Source of the DNA: Porpolomopsis calyptriformis | Lineage: Eukaryota; Basidiomycota; Agaricomycetes; Agaricales; Hygrophoraceae | Length of the DNA: 64,000 nucleotides | Direction: 5' to 3' | Assembly (NCBI GenBank): GCA_951640195.1 | Contig: OX621163.1 | Location: 310,001-374,000 of the forward strand | Shown here: positions 10,906 through 22,189 of the stretch, one piece after another | Layout: every line of letters starts with the position of its first letter | How positions within the stretch are numbered: the stretch's first letter is position 1 | The notes under the pieces: generated by a model | The model's input: only the letters and a program-made list of their open reading frames with translations | Told to the model about the DNA's origin: nothing | The model's database searches: none | Translations under genes and position numbers: made by a program

Positions 10906-12778
10906 CTATACAGTAGATATGCTGCTATGAACCGGAGGGAGATTCCTGAAAAAGTTGTTGTTGGGTAACGGAGCCATGCAAGAGTCGCAGTATGGAAAGT
11001 TGCTTACCCCTCTTAGCTCTGAATAGGTAGAGAAAAGTTCCGATGCCCTCTTCCATCGTGGGGAGGATTGCAAGTCGCAGGCTAGTTTCCCAATCGGATC
11101 CTGCATCATGAAATCATTCGCTGTCCGATATCCATGCTCGACCCATCTGAACAGCCCTCCAGCTGCATACTGTGTACACGAAACACGGGTCTCGTGTGCC
11201 TGCACCTTGGTGTTGGAGTGACAGAATATTGCGGAAGGGATAAGCACCGTGGAACCGGGGGGAAACTCTATCGCCAACTTAATATCCCAAAGTAAAAGGT
11301 GGCCTCCTTTTTTCGGATCAAAGTCTCCTAACGCAGTAATAGCACACCACCCAAAGGCAAGGTTCGAGAAGTCGCGATGAGGCAGACATATCGTCTTAGG
11401 ACCAAAGTTGAAGGTCATAGCACTCCAGACGCTATTTTTGAAGTTCATCCTAAGCTGTGGATGGTGGCCTAGGAGCCCCGACATCGTGGTAGAGTAGTAC
11501 TTGTACAGGCGTGGTGCCCAAGCTGCAAACAGCCCGTTCGAGAACCCTGCTATCCTTTGGATGGCAGAGCATTGTATCAAATCCGTCATGACCGCGTGAT
11601 TGTTGTGTGTAAGGCCAAGATTTCCTGGAACCTTTACGAAAATGTTCCAAGATCGTGATTAAAAAAACATAGCGGCAGAGGAAAAGTATACTGTACTTTT
11701 TGTCCTCCTCCGAATGAAAAACCGCAGGCGAGGGATGGAGAGCGGCACCGGTGGTGGGATGCATCCTTTGCAGAAAATTCGCAAAGCCCCCGAGCTTCTG
11801 AGATTCTTTGGGCAGCCTCATTGTGTATGATTTCCCATTCAGGAGACTGGGGACGTCCACCTAGAAGAGCTACCACACGCCCCTCAGAATCGAGGATTGG
11901 CGTCGCACGACTAGCAGTACATTTTCACCGAATCAGATCGAGAATCTTGTTTGATTGGGTAGAAATCGACCTACATGCCATCCCATTCCTGGATTCTAAA
12001 CCCAAATTGGGGTGCGTTTCTCAACACATCCTCCAGAGAATACTCCTTTATCTCGATCCTCTTGCTCTTCTCTGACCGCAGAGCTGTGAACCCAGGGCCA
12101 GTCACAGGAAGGGTCTCCGTTGCTACCGTGGTCGATATTGGGATGGATGACGCGATGTGTTTCAGTCTGACGTTGGTAGGCTTGACGCATCCCACTTTTA
12201 TCGTGTGGAGGGATGCTTCCTGCCGTCGCTCCCTGCGATGCTTGTGGCTTGATTTCTTTGACCTCTTGACAGTTGAAGTTGTTCGAGGGTGACCTTTGAC
12301 AGAGGGAATACTCTTCCTTACATGCAGGGGGGAAAGGGGCGGGTTTGGTCCCTTATTGGCCAGTATGTTCATACCTCTGATCATTGGTAAGAGGTTGGCT
12401 TTCTTTGTTCCCCAGCATGTATCTCCTGGATGTCCTGTATAGGAATGTTATGTTTTCATTTAATAGTTACGATATTTCTGCCTTACCATCGAGATCGTTG
12501 GGTTCTATCATATATGACATATCCCCTACCGGAGGAGGCTGATTATAGGGCAAAAATGCCTGCCCTTCAGTCGGGTCATAGTCTGGATGCTGCTCGATGT
12601 CAATTGCAGCCTGGAGGCGAGGGAGGAGGAGGATGTTGGTCTGGATCGGTATGCCAGAAGCTTCCAACAATGTGTTACTGCGTAGCAAATCCTTTAATGT
12701 TAGCCATGAGTCAATGCATTCGTTGTGGAACTTGTGGGGTTCCTCTCACAGGCATTTCACTTTAAGAATGGGTAGTAC
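10906..12778 (-). CDS. TET/JBP-family 2OG-Fe(II) dioxygenase
   Basis: Exons at about 12778-12487, 12434-11975, 11910-11697 and 11631-10906 join in frame. The C-terminal two-thirds match the fungal TET/JBP-like 2-oxoglutarate/Fe(II) dioxygenases, which oxidise methylated bases in DNA: IRATPILDSEGRVVALLGGR, SFGGGQK, IAGFSNGLFAAWAPRLYKYY, FNFGPKTICLPHRDFSN (HxD iron ligands), FGWCAITALGDFDPKKGGH, EFPPGSTVLIPSA, then the distal iron His (CHSNT) and the 2OG-binding Arg (ETRVSCTQY). All ligand residues are present. The N-terminal part is basic and low-complexity (KRSKKSSHKHRRERR). The first exon is uncertain: a LINE insertion sits about 40 bp upstream, and an ATG for this frame was not found beside it. 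Fungal members are known to expand with KDZ transposons. Confidence 0.85.
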
Positions 12779-12819
12779 TTGACGACTTTGCAACTCACAG
12801 TGGGCTTCAACTTAGACTC

Positions 12820-13733
12820 ACGTGACACACATTTTTTTTTTTTTTTTTTGATTTCAGCATTTATATACCGCAACAAGCAAGCGTACGTGCTAAGACGTGG
12901 TGGCTGGTTATCTATGACCAGCCCTGCTACTTTGTTTATATACATATGAGGGGGTCAATCCCTGGGGCTTTGGGTGACGCAGTGAGTCTCGTGATTTGTG
13001 GGTTGAGTTGGGTGTTTTCTTATTGTGCTGGAGTTGCACCGTTTTCGGCATTTGGGGGTGTGGCCATAGGTTGGCCTTCCTGGGCTAGGTTGCCCTCGGT
13101 TGTGTCGTCATCCTGTTGGACTGGGACTGTGGGTTCTTCATCGAACGTGGGGGATTTGGGTTTGGCATAGGGTCTGCCTGTCTTGGTGAACGCTCCAGGT
13201 TTGAGTATGAACGATCTCTGGCAGTGAGATATTTCTTGATGCTTTCCGGAGGAGGTTTTGGTGTTCGTCGTATTGCGGGCACTCTTGTATTATGTGTTCT
13301 CGCGTTTGTAACCCGTCTAAAGGGTCCCTTGTGGGCACCCTGAGTGCAGTAAGGCAATGCTTCTTGACGTGTGTGGCCCTCAGCGATGTAGCATCTCCCC
13401 TATAGGTGTACTACCTGGACCAGGTCGACATAAGTCTCCCTAATTGGTGTGGCAAAGAAACCAGCGGTCCAAAGACCTCCCAGCTAGGTACAGTCCAATA
13501 GCAGAGTTGGTCATTACGACCTCCCTAAAGGGTACAGGTGGGGATCACACCCAGCTGCACACACACACGGACACTAACCACTGCACCGACGTGGTAACAA
13601 CATGGATGGGTACGCTCTGCCTTTCTCAGAGACCCACCGGCGATGGATTTTGACCTCTCGAGCCCAACCAGGGATTTTCTCCCTAGTTGGCTACGGCCCA
13701 GTGAATGACTCCAGGGCAACGTGACACACATTT
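12820..13733 (-). mobile_element. 5'-truncated LINE (Tad1-like) with target-site duplication
   Basis: A 15-bp direct repeat ACGTGACACACATTT at 12820-12834 and 13719-13733 flanks about 885 bp that starts with an 18-nt T run (12832-12849), i.e. a poly(A) tail for an element read on the minus strand. The minus strand encodes the end of a non-LTR reverse transcriptase: RDPLDGLQTREHIIQECPQ followed by Y..H..LLRKASRNISLP, the Cys/His-type tail typical of fungal Tad-like LINEs. Frames are broken, so the copy is dead. It landed immediately upstream of the TET/JBP gene and in the same orientation. Related 3' sequence lies at 17445-17599. Confidence 0.9.
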
Positions 13734-14223
13734 CTGTAGAAAGGCTGTAGAAAGGAATGTTTCGATTAACGTTCCCTTCTTTCTTTGCCTCCAGTCACAG
13801 TTCAGTTCCAGTTCAGTTAATCAGTATCAATGACTTGGCCTACTAAGCTGCAGTAGCCGAGAATACTATCCAAATACATGACGGGAGGGGAGAAAGATTG
13901 AGAAGGAGCAGGCAAGGCGAGGATCAGAGTCAACGGCGGGAATGAGGATGGGTGTGGGCGAATAGGCAGGGCCTAATACTGTATTGCGAACAACATACCA
14001 CCGATATATAAATACTAGATTTTGACCAATAAATGCTGGCCTCTGCCACACTGAACTTGGAAGAAGCTTGTAAAAGATGATGCTCAGACTTGCAACAAAG
14101 GAAGGTCTTATCTGTTGATCACACAGAGGATACTATCGAACACTGCCCCATGCTCAGGAGGCAACTTGTATCAAAGGAAGATGTGGTACAATATAGTCGT
14201 ATACATGGGCAGGTCCACACCAC
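13734..14223. other. intergenic, no gene recognised
   Basis: It separates the LINE from the 3' end of the PHD/zinc-ribbon gene. TTCAGTTCCAGTTCAGTTAA and GGCTGTAGAAAGG are short local duplications. Nothing else is supported. Confidence 0.4.
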
Positions 14224-17200
14224 TCATGTTGATTGGGTTTCGCCCACCTTCTTCCTTCCACCTTCCTTCCACTTAGCGTGTGCCCAGGCGTCAGGTGGCA
14301 CAGGGAACGGCAAAATACAGTACTTGTATGGCCGCAAGTGCTTTTTGTCACAGTCCTGTACAAAGTTAGGTCGACGAACCTTCTGCACACGCGACTTGCA
14401 GAATCCACATGAAAGGCGGCACCAATCGCCCTTCTTATCAAGCATGCTTGACGTTACAAAACAGCCCACACCACATGTCGGACATGCCGGAGGATCCAAT
14501 CCCCATGGGCAGTCCTCGTTGGAGAGCGCGAATTGCGTGACGGAAATGTCACCTCCTGATTCCGATTCCGATCCCTTCCATGGACGAATGAGCAGGACGG
14601 GTGTGTGTGAGAGGATGTCTACTCGGTCAAATGACCGATGCAGCGCTTCCTCCACATCCTGCATGTTCTTCTCTTGCTGAAGGAATGCCAGCTCAACGAA
14701 TAACGGCAATGCAGATGTGACTTTGATAGGCGATAACACCTTTGCGGAGAATCCAATGACCCAAGTGAAGATATTACTAGAAGGAGGGATAAAACGGTTT
14801 ATTGATTGTTGGGCAGAAGTCGCAAAGGGGAAGGGGAAGAGGGAAATCCTGCATACCTTTCAACCAGGGACTTCCACGACTGTAGACTTCCCTCGTGGTG
14901 AAATGTGTGCCCACAGCACAGGGCAATCAAGCCCTTGATTGATGGGTTCTGCATAAACACGGGATCGTATGCATCCTGCATAGTAGCGCGTAGAATCTGG
15001 GGAAACCGGTTCCGGTTCAGTTCCAGTTCGACGATAGCATCTTCTTATGAAGTCCTCCAACAACTACTTACTTCGGTGATGTGGGCGTGGCGGTTGGTTT
15101 TGGCCCCTGGGAATGCGTAGACTAACTCCCCCGTTTGAACTGTAGTATGGCCTTCAAGGACGACAAGGACTGCTGAGTTCGGGAATCGCTTTATCCACTC
15201 CACCGCTTGTGAGCGCAATGCTTTGAGAGTGCGTCCATTATTCAAGTAAACGTATATAGTCTGGAGCTGTTTATAGAATACCATAAGCCTAAATCACTCG
15301 GTCATTCGAGGAAACGTCCCTCACCTGGTCATCCTGCTCGTGCTTGTAAAAGTCTTTCAATCGCCCTGCGATATTCGGGGCGGTTAGTGTCTCTTTGACC
15401 ATTCTTGCCTCACATGTGTATATGTGGATGTAGAGGAGGGGGGTTATAACCCTCCCCCCGTGGAAGAATGATTTTATTCGTGAGTTGATTGTATACTGAA
15501 GAAGGAAAATCAGTGGTGTTGTCTTGCATGAAGTAGATCCAAACCTTGGGAAGTATTTTTTTGAGGCGACAATGCCTCAGGCAGTACCATGGAGTTCCCT
15601 CAGGAACATCCCACTGGACACACGCAGTCGAGTCCGAGGAAACACACAGCATGACACCACACCCTGGTTCACTGCATACCACAAATGACCCACCATCACT
15701 ACAATATTGGCAAAACTATCCAAAACATGCAGCATATTAGCGGGACTCGTAATAAATTATTTTTCCTCCCATCTTCTTACCATCTTTGCCGACCCCTTGC
15801 CTTGTGCTTCATCATCATCTTGAGATGATGATGCCGTTTCCGACGTCAGTTTATCCATGTTCTCCAATGAATGGAGAAAGTCTTCGCCAGGGTTTCCTGG
15901 CAGTGCATCCGTGATGCAGGTTGACGTGTGAAACCCATAGCGCCGTCGCTTCACTGCACGGCCACCTGCAGCAGCCTTCCTCTTCCTCTTCTCGGGCACA
16001 CGGTTGGAAGTCTGTTTTTTCGTCGCTCCACTTGACGAACTCCTCCTCTCTGCACCCACATGCTTCGCATTGGGTTGAGATGGTGGATCCAGGGAGGGGG
16101 AGGATGCAGGCAACGGATGGTTGTTGATTGAAGATGATGCTGTGAGCATCGGATCAATGCCGAAGTTTTCATCCTGAAGTGGAGGTGATGTTGGCTTGCC
16201 TCCGCTCGAGCTGGTTGCTTTGTTTAAAAAGAGTGTGTAATGTCAACAACTGTTCATCAAAGAAACAATGTAGGATGATGTACATGGAATGTTTGCCAAG
16301 TCACCGAGGTCGAAATTGAACTCGGGCTGGTTCTCTGCTATACTGCCGCGCATCACAGCAGCAGGTTGATTAGCTGTATCCTTGGCTGGGGCGGCAGGGT
16401 TGGCAGGGGCGGCAGGTGTCGCAGGGGCGGTGGATTTGGCTGGGGGGGCGGATTTAGCTGGGGGGGCGGATTTGGCTGGGGGGGCGGATTTGGCTGGGGC
16501 AGCAGGGTTGGCGGTGGCGGCGGGTTTGGCTGGGGCAGTGGTTTGGGCTGGGGCGGCGGGTTTGGCAGGGGCGGTGGATTTGGCAGGGGCAGTGGGGTTG
16601 ACAGTGGCGGATTTGGCTGGGGCAGCAGGGTTGGCGGTGGCGGCGGTTTTAGCTGGGGCGGTGGTTTGGGCTCGGGCGGCGGTTTTAGCTGGGGCGGTGG
16701 TTTGGGCTCGGGCGGCGGGTTTGGCAGGGGCGGTGGGTTTGGATGCAGGAATGGGCTGGGCTGGGGCGGTGGCTTGGTTGCCGGTATTTTCAAATGTTGC
16801 GAGCGTTAGTTTGTTTCCGACTTGCACCTGTTCCAATGCTGCCAACAATGGCTCTAGACTACCACAGAATGTGGGTCATTATGCTATGCCACAGATCAGA
16901 TCCAATACATACCTGTGTGAGTCGGCCTTGTCTTTCGTGAGATCGATGGGCCGAGATGTGGAGGTAGATGGAGATGGAGCCGACTGGTGGGTCTGTTCAC
17001 CTACTTGGCGCTCTTGGCCAGGATCGGAAGGAGGCTGGGTGGCTTGGGTAAGGGGTGGTTGGTGGATGAGGGCATTTGGCTGCGTGCTAGTTGGTGATGA
17101 TATGTTAATAAAGAGACATAAAGATATGTTTGTTTGTTTGTTCATACTCTATGCCGCGTGCAGAAATTTTGGGAGAAGGTGAGATGTTCAGGAAATCGTT

Positions 17201-17374
17201 GGGATTCCAACCACCTTCATTGGGTTCAGGGGTATAGCGTGGTGAAGGTTGATTGGTTGTGTGGCCTTGGGTCGGGGAGATATTCATCGGAGAGGGTGGG
17301 TTGCCTTGGGAGGAATCACTATCAGAGTAATCATCCCCATGAAAGTTGCTAGTCGCTGATTGTGTATGGGGCAT
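14224..17374 (-). CDS. large PHD/zinc-ribbon nuclear-type protein
   Basis: A multi-exon minus gene starting MPHTQSATSNFHGDDYSDSD (ATG 17374). In order it shows an acidic/Ser-rich start; an Ala/Pro repeat (TAPAKPAA-like, 16790-16375); a bipartite basic signal (EKRKRKAAAGGRAVKRRR); a PHD-like finger (FCQYCSDGGSFVVCSEPGCG and on to WYCLRHC); a segment LQTIYVYLNNGRTLKALRSQ with LVVLEGHTTVQTGELVYAF; another with GLIALCCGHTFHH; and a C-terminal zinc ribbon (PPACPTCGVGC, CRLSCGFCKSRVQKVRRP), stop at 14224. This resembles large uncharacterised agaricomycete proteins found in repeat-rich regions; no enzymatic motif was identified. Intron positions between the modules are only partly resolved. It is divergent from the Ulp1 gene at 17783, with a LINE fragment between them. 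A chromatin role is inferred from the PHD finger and NLS. Confidence 0.6.
16375..16790 (-). repeat. coding minisatellite (Ala/Pro/Lys repeat)
   Basis: About 410 bp of imperfect 15-18-bp units, read on the minus strand as variants of (T/S)APAKPA. The block is inside the PHD/zinc-ribbon gene. Being GC-rich and stop-free it also gives long open frames on the other strand (AGAAGLAGA-type), which are shadows. Confidence 0.85.
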
Positions 17375-17431
17375 TGCAGCTAATCGTGTATGAAAAGTCT
17401 GTTGTAACGGCGCTAAGGAAAAAGAGACTCA

Positions 17432-17612
17432 CGTGATTTGATTTTTTTTTTTTTTTTTTGAATTCAGCAAATGTATGCGCTAAGATGCACTAGTTAGTTC
17501 TATATTACTATACACAACCAACTCTGCAACTTTGTTCGCAGCCTTATAAGTGGGTTGTCCCAGGGCTTTGGCTCACGCAGTGAGTTTCATGAGTTGTGTC
17601 GTGATTTGATTT
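17432..17612 (-). mobile_element. short 5'-truncated LINE copy with target-site duplication
   Basis: A 13-bp direct repeat CGTGATTTGATTT at 17432-17444 and 17600-17612 encloses about 155 bp that begins with an 18-nt T run (17442-17459). The internal sequence (ATTCAGCA.., GCTAAGA.G, ACTTTGTT, GGGCTTTGG..ACGCAGTGAGT) matches the 3' end of the 12.8-13.7 kb LINE. Orientation is the same. The insertion lies about 60 bp upstream of the start codon of the PHD/zinc-ribbon gene, in its presumed 5' leader. Confidence 0.9.
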
Positions 17613-17782
17613 AATCGACAGGCAAACGAAGGCTGCAAGAAGTGAAGTAAAGTGAACTGGTGGCTAGTCCTATAAGGATTTCTAGGAAACCCCGAAGCCT
17701 CACATAGAGTTGCTTTGTGAGGTGAGTGTTTATGTGTGGGTTCCGTTAGTGTACGCGAATCAACTTAAGCTGGAATTAAGGA

Positions 17783-19390
17783 ATGGCTGAAGTTTTCGCC
17801 AACGATGAAAGCCTCTGGAATCAGTCGACAACCCCCCCCGTTAGCAAGTTCACTAAATGGACCTTTGGACGTAATTTCATCTGGATAGGCACGATATGCT
17901 GCGAATTGCATGATGATGGCCTCCCAGCATTCGAGCTTGCGCTCTTTGATGCGCACTACATGTATTGGCATACAAGTGCTACTGGCCAGTACAGCCATAA
18001 CTACAACTACCACACTCGGTTGCGTGCTGCCATAGAGGACTACTTCAAGGGGGTGAAGGGGCATAATTTGCGCTCGCCTGAAGTCCTCACCCCATGGCTA
18101 TGGCGAACATTCTGTGGATGCACCCATATCCCAGAGGGCCGCAATGACTTTATGGAACTCATTAAGAGATATGGTGCCTGGAAGGATGAAGGCATGCCTG
18201 CACCCTCTCTGGACGGTGAGTGTAATGAGATATTTATTCACGCTTCGATTTTAATTTTAATTGACACGCAGAGTGGGAAAGGGCTTTAAAAACCCCCAGT
18301 GTCCAGCTTTATCTGCCCAGGTGGCTAGAAATTTCAAAAGACCACCTAGGCTTCCCAGAGAAAAAGACAAGACTTTACGCCTGGCAATTCCATGTGTTTT
18401 TGCGAGCATGCCCAAGCAGTACTATTGCAGCTGGTAAGACATTGCGTTTTCTCTGCTTGTTGAAGACTAACTATTTGGTGTAAAAGAGGCAAACAAACCA
18501 TTGAAATTTGTCGACACCCCGATCTATGCCTTTTTCTCCAAGGAAGAGCGTTCCACGATGCCTTGGATACGTCTGCTTGCAGACCCATCCTTGGTATGCC
18601 CACGCTCCACCTCCCTCGTTGACCACAAAGCTCTACAAAAGCTTAACCCAGGCGCCGAATTGGATGACTCTATCCTAGGCTCATACATCGATCTCTGTCG
18701 GGCTCAGAATAAGGATAAAGAAGTAAAACTGATATCGACATATTTCTGGCCTCAGGTATCAAACCTAGACCACAAGGATTATGGTGGCGCAACAAGGTTG
18801 CTCTCTGCAGAGTTGGTAAGCCCTTTTCCCAAACGTTTCCTTCCTTCCATCGATCTGACAGGTTACCAAGAATGGCCAAAAGGTCAAACGTGGATGGTAT
18901 GCAGCTGCTTTGTCCTCCATCAACGAGACGTTGGAAACCTTGAAGTCCCTTTATATCCCCGTAAACCAAAACCAAAATCACTGGCTGCTGCTGAGGATGA
19001 ACTTCACGGATCGACGCTGGGAGTTCTATGATAGTATGACTGCATGCGGAAATGCGAAGACCCGGGCAGGCATTATTAAAGTGAGATTTTCAAGCCACAG
19101 AGTTCCTGATTAAATGCTGACAGGTGTCGAAAAAGGCTGTCAGCGATTATCTCACCACTGAGGTGAATTATAATCTCTCTGGGTGGAATTGCGAAACAGA
19201 TATGTCTGTGCCGCAACAAAAAGGGTCCACAGATTGCGGGGTGTATACCTGTCAATATCTCAAGTGGCTGGTCAACGGTATGGCTATACCTTCAGTTTTG
19301 GAAGAGGCTGATGTTGCTGATTTTCGGAATATGATGATCATGGAGCTGGTTTCTGGGAAGCTTAGGATTGGCGATCGCAAGGAATCTTAA
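17783..19390 (+). CDS. Ulp1-type (C48) cysteine protease
   Basis: Five exons, 17783-18215, 18272-18433, 18487-18815, 18862-19080 and 19124-19390, give exactly 470 codons. The C-terminal 150 residues form a Ulp1/SENP-like SUMO-protease domain. Catalytic His is in NQNHWLLLRMNF, Asp in WEFYDSM, Gln in MSVPQQKGSTDCG and nucleophile Cys in the DCG, followed by VYTCQYLKWL. The full triad plus Gln is intact. The N-terminal 300 residues (FANDESLWNQSTTPP.., PSLDEWERALKTPSVQLYLP, FLRACPSSTIAA) match no domain I know. Such proteases in agaricomycetes are often in transposon-rich regions; some KDZ-type elements carry Ulp1 domains. Ordinary desumoylation is the general role of the family; a role in the island is inference. 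Convergent with the AT-hook gene (135 bp apart). Confidence 0.85.
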
Positions 19391-19524
19391 TATACACTCA
19401 CTGTACTATTCACCTGGTTTTTGTCTGAAGATGGGGTAGCTTTATTAGCTGTAATAGCATTCAGCATTCGTTCAGCATTCGTTCATTCAGCCATTCTATT
19501 CATTTGTGCATCGCAACCTTGTCT

Positions 19525-21531
19525 TCATTTCATCATTTCCTCAACATACTTATGAAAGTTGTGCATGGCACCTTTGGCAATGAGGGCGTGTATGCCTTTG
19601 AACGTTCTCTTCATGAAAACCAACTCGTCGTTGTCCTCAAACATAGTGAAATTTGCCAAGTCTTGTCGCTTTTTCCACTCCATCACCAGATTCTTGATCT
19701 AGTCAGAAAAATGGATGGATGCAATACCCCCATATTCGACAGAAAGACATACCATGTCTACATCAAAGTGTGACAAATCGACCCATATGCCTTTCTTGTC
19801 GTATCCTTTCGTTGCATCCGATAGATCAAGGAGGTGGGTTGCGAGGTCATCTGCATTACCGCTGAGTGGCTGAAGGAGCAATTTCACCCAACGTGGGATG
19901 GGTTCTGGTTCTAGCTTATCGTGACCATCATCCACGACCTAGAAGAAAAAGGATGGCTACCGTCACCATCCATCTGGACTTGTACTCCGAATGACTCGAA
20001 TGCAAGCCTGATACCCACCAGAGTGGTGTCTGTAGCGCGCCCCTTCCCCTTCGTATCCTAGGAGACATACATATAAGCATACACGAGGCACATGATGGGG
20101 AAAATACTATACCCTTTTCCTTTTCTCAACCTCTATTTCTGGATCCAGACCTACAAGCAGGCTTTCGGATAGATTTCGATTTCGATTTTTCTGGACGAAT
20201 TCTTGGATAAATCGCCATTGCTTCTGACTAGGTATGAAGAAGATAAGACCCACCTGCTGAGGGTGATTCACAGATGGTATAGCTGAGGAGGGTATACGCC
20301 TTGCCAATGAGGGCTGCTTAGGGCGTCTTACCTGTACAAATCATTCAAATACAAACATAAAACTACAAACAAACCTGGAAGTCCTTGCCAGGAGAAGCAG
20401 GTAGTGACTTTGCTGAGACGCCTGCTTCTGCTTCTGGTTTTGTATTCGCTTGAATTCTCTGTGTATGGTGAATATGACGCCGTTGAAAAATAACATAGTC
20501 GGTACCTTTCTCATGGCCTTTTTTCTGGGGACATCACCCCCCGTTAATGCAGGGAGAGTCTGAAAGAAATCCATAGGGCAAGATGCAACCCTCTCTCCAC
20601 TCCTCAGAATCCGTGCTTTGGGGAAATCATTAGATAATTCAACATGCTTGTCCTTGCGTGGGCGTCCTCGCTTCCTTTTTGGAGCTCATGAAATTAATTG
20701 AATGATAAGTACTTAACAAGCTATCGAATTGACATCAGGATCACACACCTTCACCTTCACCCTCACCTTGATCATTATCATCTTGTTCATATTCGTGTTC
20801 GTGTTCATACCCAGGTCCAAGTTCAAGCTCAGGTACACGCTCAAGTTCCACGGAGGAGATCGCGACAGCCTCCAAACGATTGGTGAACCCAAATAAGATG
20901 CAGTCTGCTTCGAAACCGTCAAGCCAGGTGGTGCAATTCGATCGGTCACTGAAAGGATCAACGGATTTTAGGACTTGGGGAAGCCAGTAGAATTCTTTGC
21001 TCTGCTTCCAGGATAAAAGGTCTGGGTATACAAGCATTTATTACTCAAGCCTAGCCTTGAAAATATCGATATCTTACCATACCACCAGTGTTGTCTGGAA
21101 GAATAATGGCTTCTAAGCTCGGCTTCGAATGCTTTGAGTTTTTTGGGCTGGTGGGCCTTCCCTAGCTCCAGTCGAACACAGAACCGATGAATGACATCAG
21201 GAATCCAAAGACTGCCAGACGCAGGCTTTTCTCTTTGCGCTTCCTTTATGATATACGTCCTAAGCATGTCATACCATACCATCAACTTTCCAAGATGACT
21301 CCCTCCATCCTCTTTTTGAAATTGCAGCTGAAGCTGGCACAAGTCAATGACGGTGAATATTGGCCTCCACTTTATCGGGAGAGAACAAATATGTTGGGCC
21401 GCTTGGACTGACATGAGTCCATCCTGGGTGGTGTTTTTGATATAGCATCGTGAGGATAGCGGAACCGTGGCCTGCGGGACCTTTCCAACAGGCCACCAGC
21501 TAGTTTCGAGAGCATGCAAATCAGTCTCCAT
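19525..21531 (-). CDS. AT-hook protein of unknown function
   Basis: A multi-exon minus gene from ATG 21531 (METDLHALETSWWPVGK) to TGA 19525. Exons recognised: about 21531-21080 (..CRLQ-rich, LGKLMVWYDMLRTYIIK), 21030-20750 ending in an acidic Glu/His tail (YEHEHEYEQDDNDQGEGEGE), 20690-20400 with a canonical AT-hook (KRKRGRPRKDKHV), about 20330-20110, then 19935-19755 (EPIPRWVKLLLQPLSGNADD, KGIWVDLSHFDVDM), and a last exon IKNLVMEWKKRQDLANF to KYVEEMMK. The intron 19754-19700 has GTATGT..CTGACTAG. Outside the AT-hook no domain is recognised. The AT-hook suggests minor-groove binding to AT-rich DNA. It closes the TET/JBP-PHD-Ulp1 cluster. Exon borders in the middle are approximate. Confidence 0.6.
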
Positions 21532-21759
21532 GGATTTTATCAAGAGATTTAGCAAGATGCACTAAAGTGATCGGGGCAAGTATGGTTTGTTTGTCGAGAT
21601 TTATCAGCTACGCCTGCTATACTTCACTGCATATACCGTATTGAGTCGATGGAGCTGTAGATTGAGCTAAAAAGTAGAGGACAACTGTGGAATAACACTG
21701 CGCCATTCGATCCTGATCCTGCCACCTTCTTCTACCTGCCCTTCTCCCTTGCGTTCACT

Positions 21760-22075
21760 TAGAGGCCTGGCTGAAATAAATGCATTCCGTTTGAAGCAAA
21801 GGTTGGAGAGCAGTCTAACAGAGTTTCAGTGTACTCCTCTGAACCGAACCGCTCTGTTCCGAACAGAGTGTACTTGGTTAAAAGGTGGTGATACATTGTG
21901 GTGCAGTGAAGCTAAGAGGCAAGAACCAGGCCGACCGAAGGTGAATGGTAACATAGCGCTGTGTAGCACTGACTAACTGCATGACGCATGCAGCGTTCGC
22001 TGACAGGACATGAACCTACCGCGGTCTGAGAATTAAGGGGCGAGAAAACCAAGCCAATCGACAGTGAGCGTGGGC
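21760..22075 (-). repeat. inverted dispersed copy of the satellite-linked element
   Basis: Read on the minus strand, this block gives GGCTTGGTTTTCTCG, CAGACCG, TTCATGTCCTGTCAGCGAAC, CCATTCACC, then TTCACTGCACCACAA, ACTCTGTTCGGAACAGAG, ACACTGAAACT and TTTCAGCCA. This is the same order as in 7.5-8.2 kb but without the hairpin segment. It shows that the satellite half-monomer and the following block belong to one dispersed element. Confidence 0.75.
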
Positions 22076-22189
22076 AGAGCTCGTTTGCCACAAGCCACAA
22101 TAATCGTGGCATCCACACTATAAAATCCCCTCATTTTTTCTCGACCCCAATTCTCCACTTTCTCCCTAAGCCACCACCCACCATCCATC

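Noticed and set aside
12730..12778. RING-H2-like HKFHNECIDSWL at the N-terminal exon of the TET/JBP gene
   Set aside because: The Cys two residues before the first His, the earlier Cys pair and the final CPxC pair are all missing; probably chance.
12946..13343. Plus-strand open frames inside the LINE
   Set aside because: They are antisense to the reverse-transcriptase end.
16366..17182. Long plus-strand frames rich in Gly/Ala (147 and 266 codons)
   Set aside because: They are shadows of the GC-rich Ala/Pro minisatellite on the other strand.
10906..21531. KDZ transposase in the TET/JBP island
   Set aside because: None of the reading frames showed a recognisable KDZ catalytic core; only associated gene types are present.
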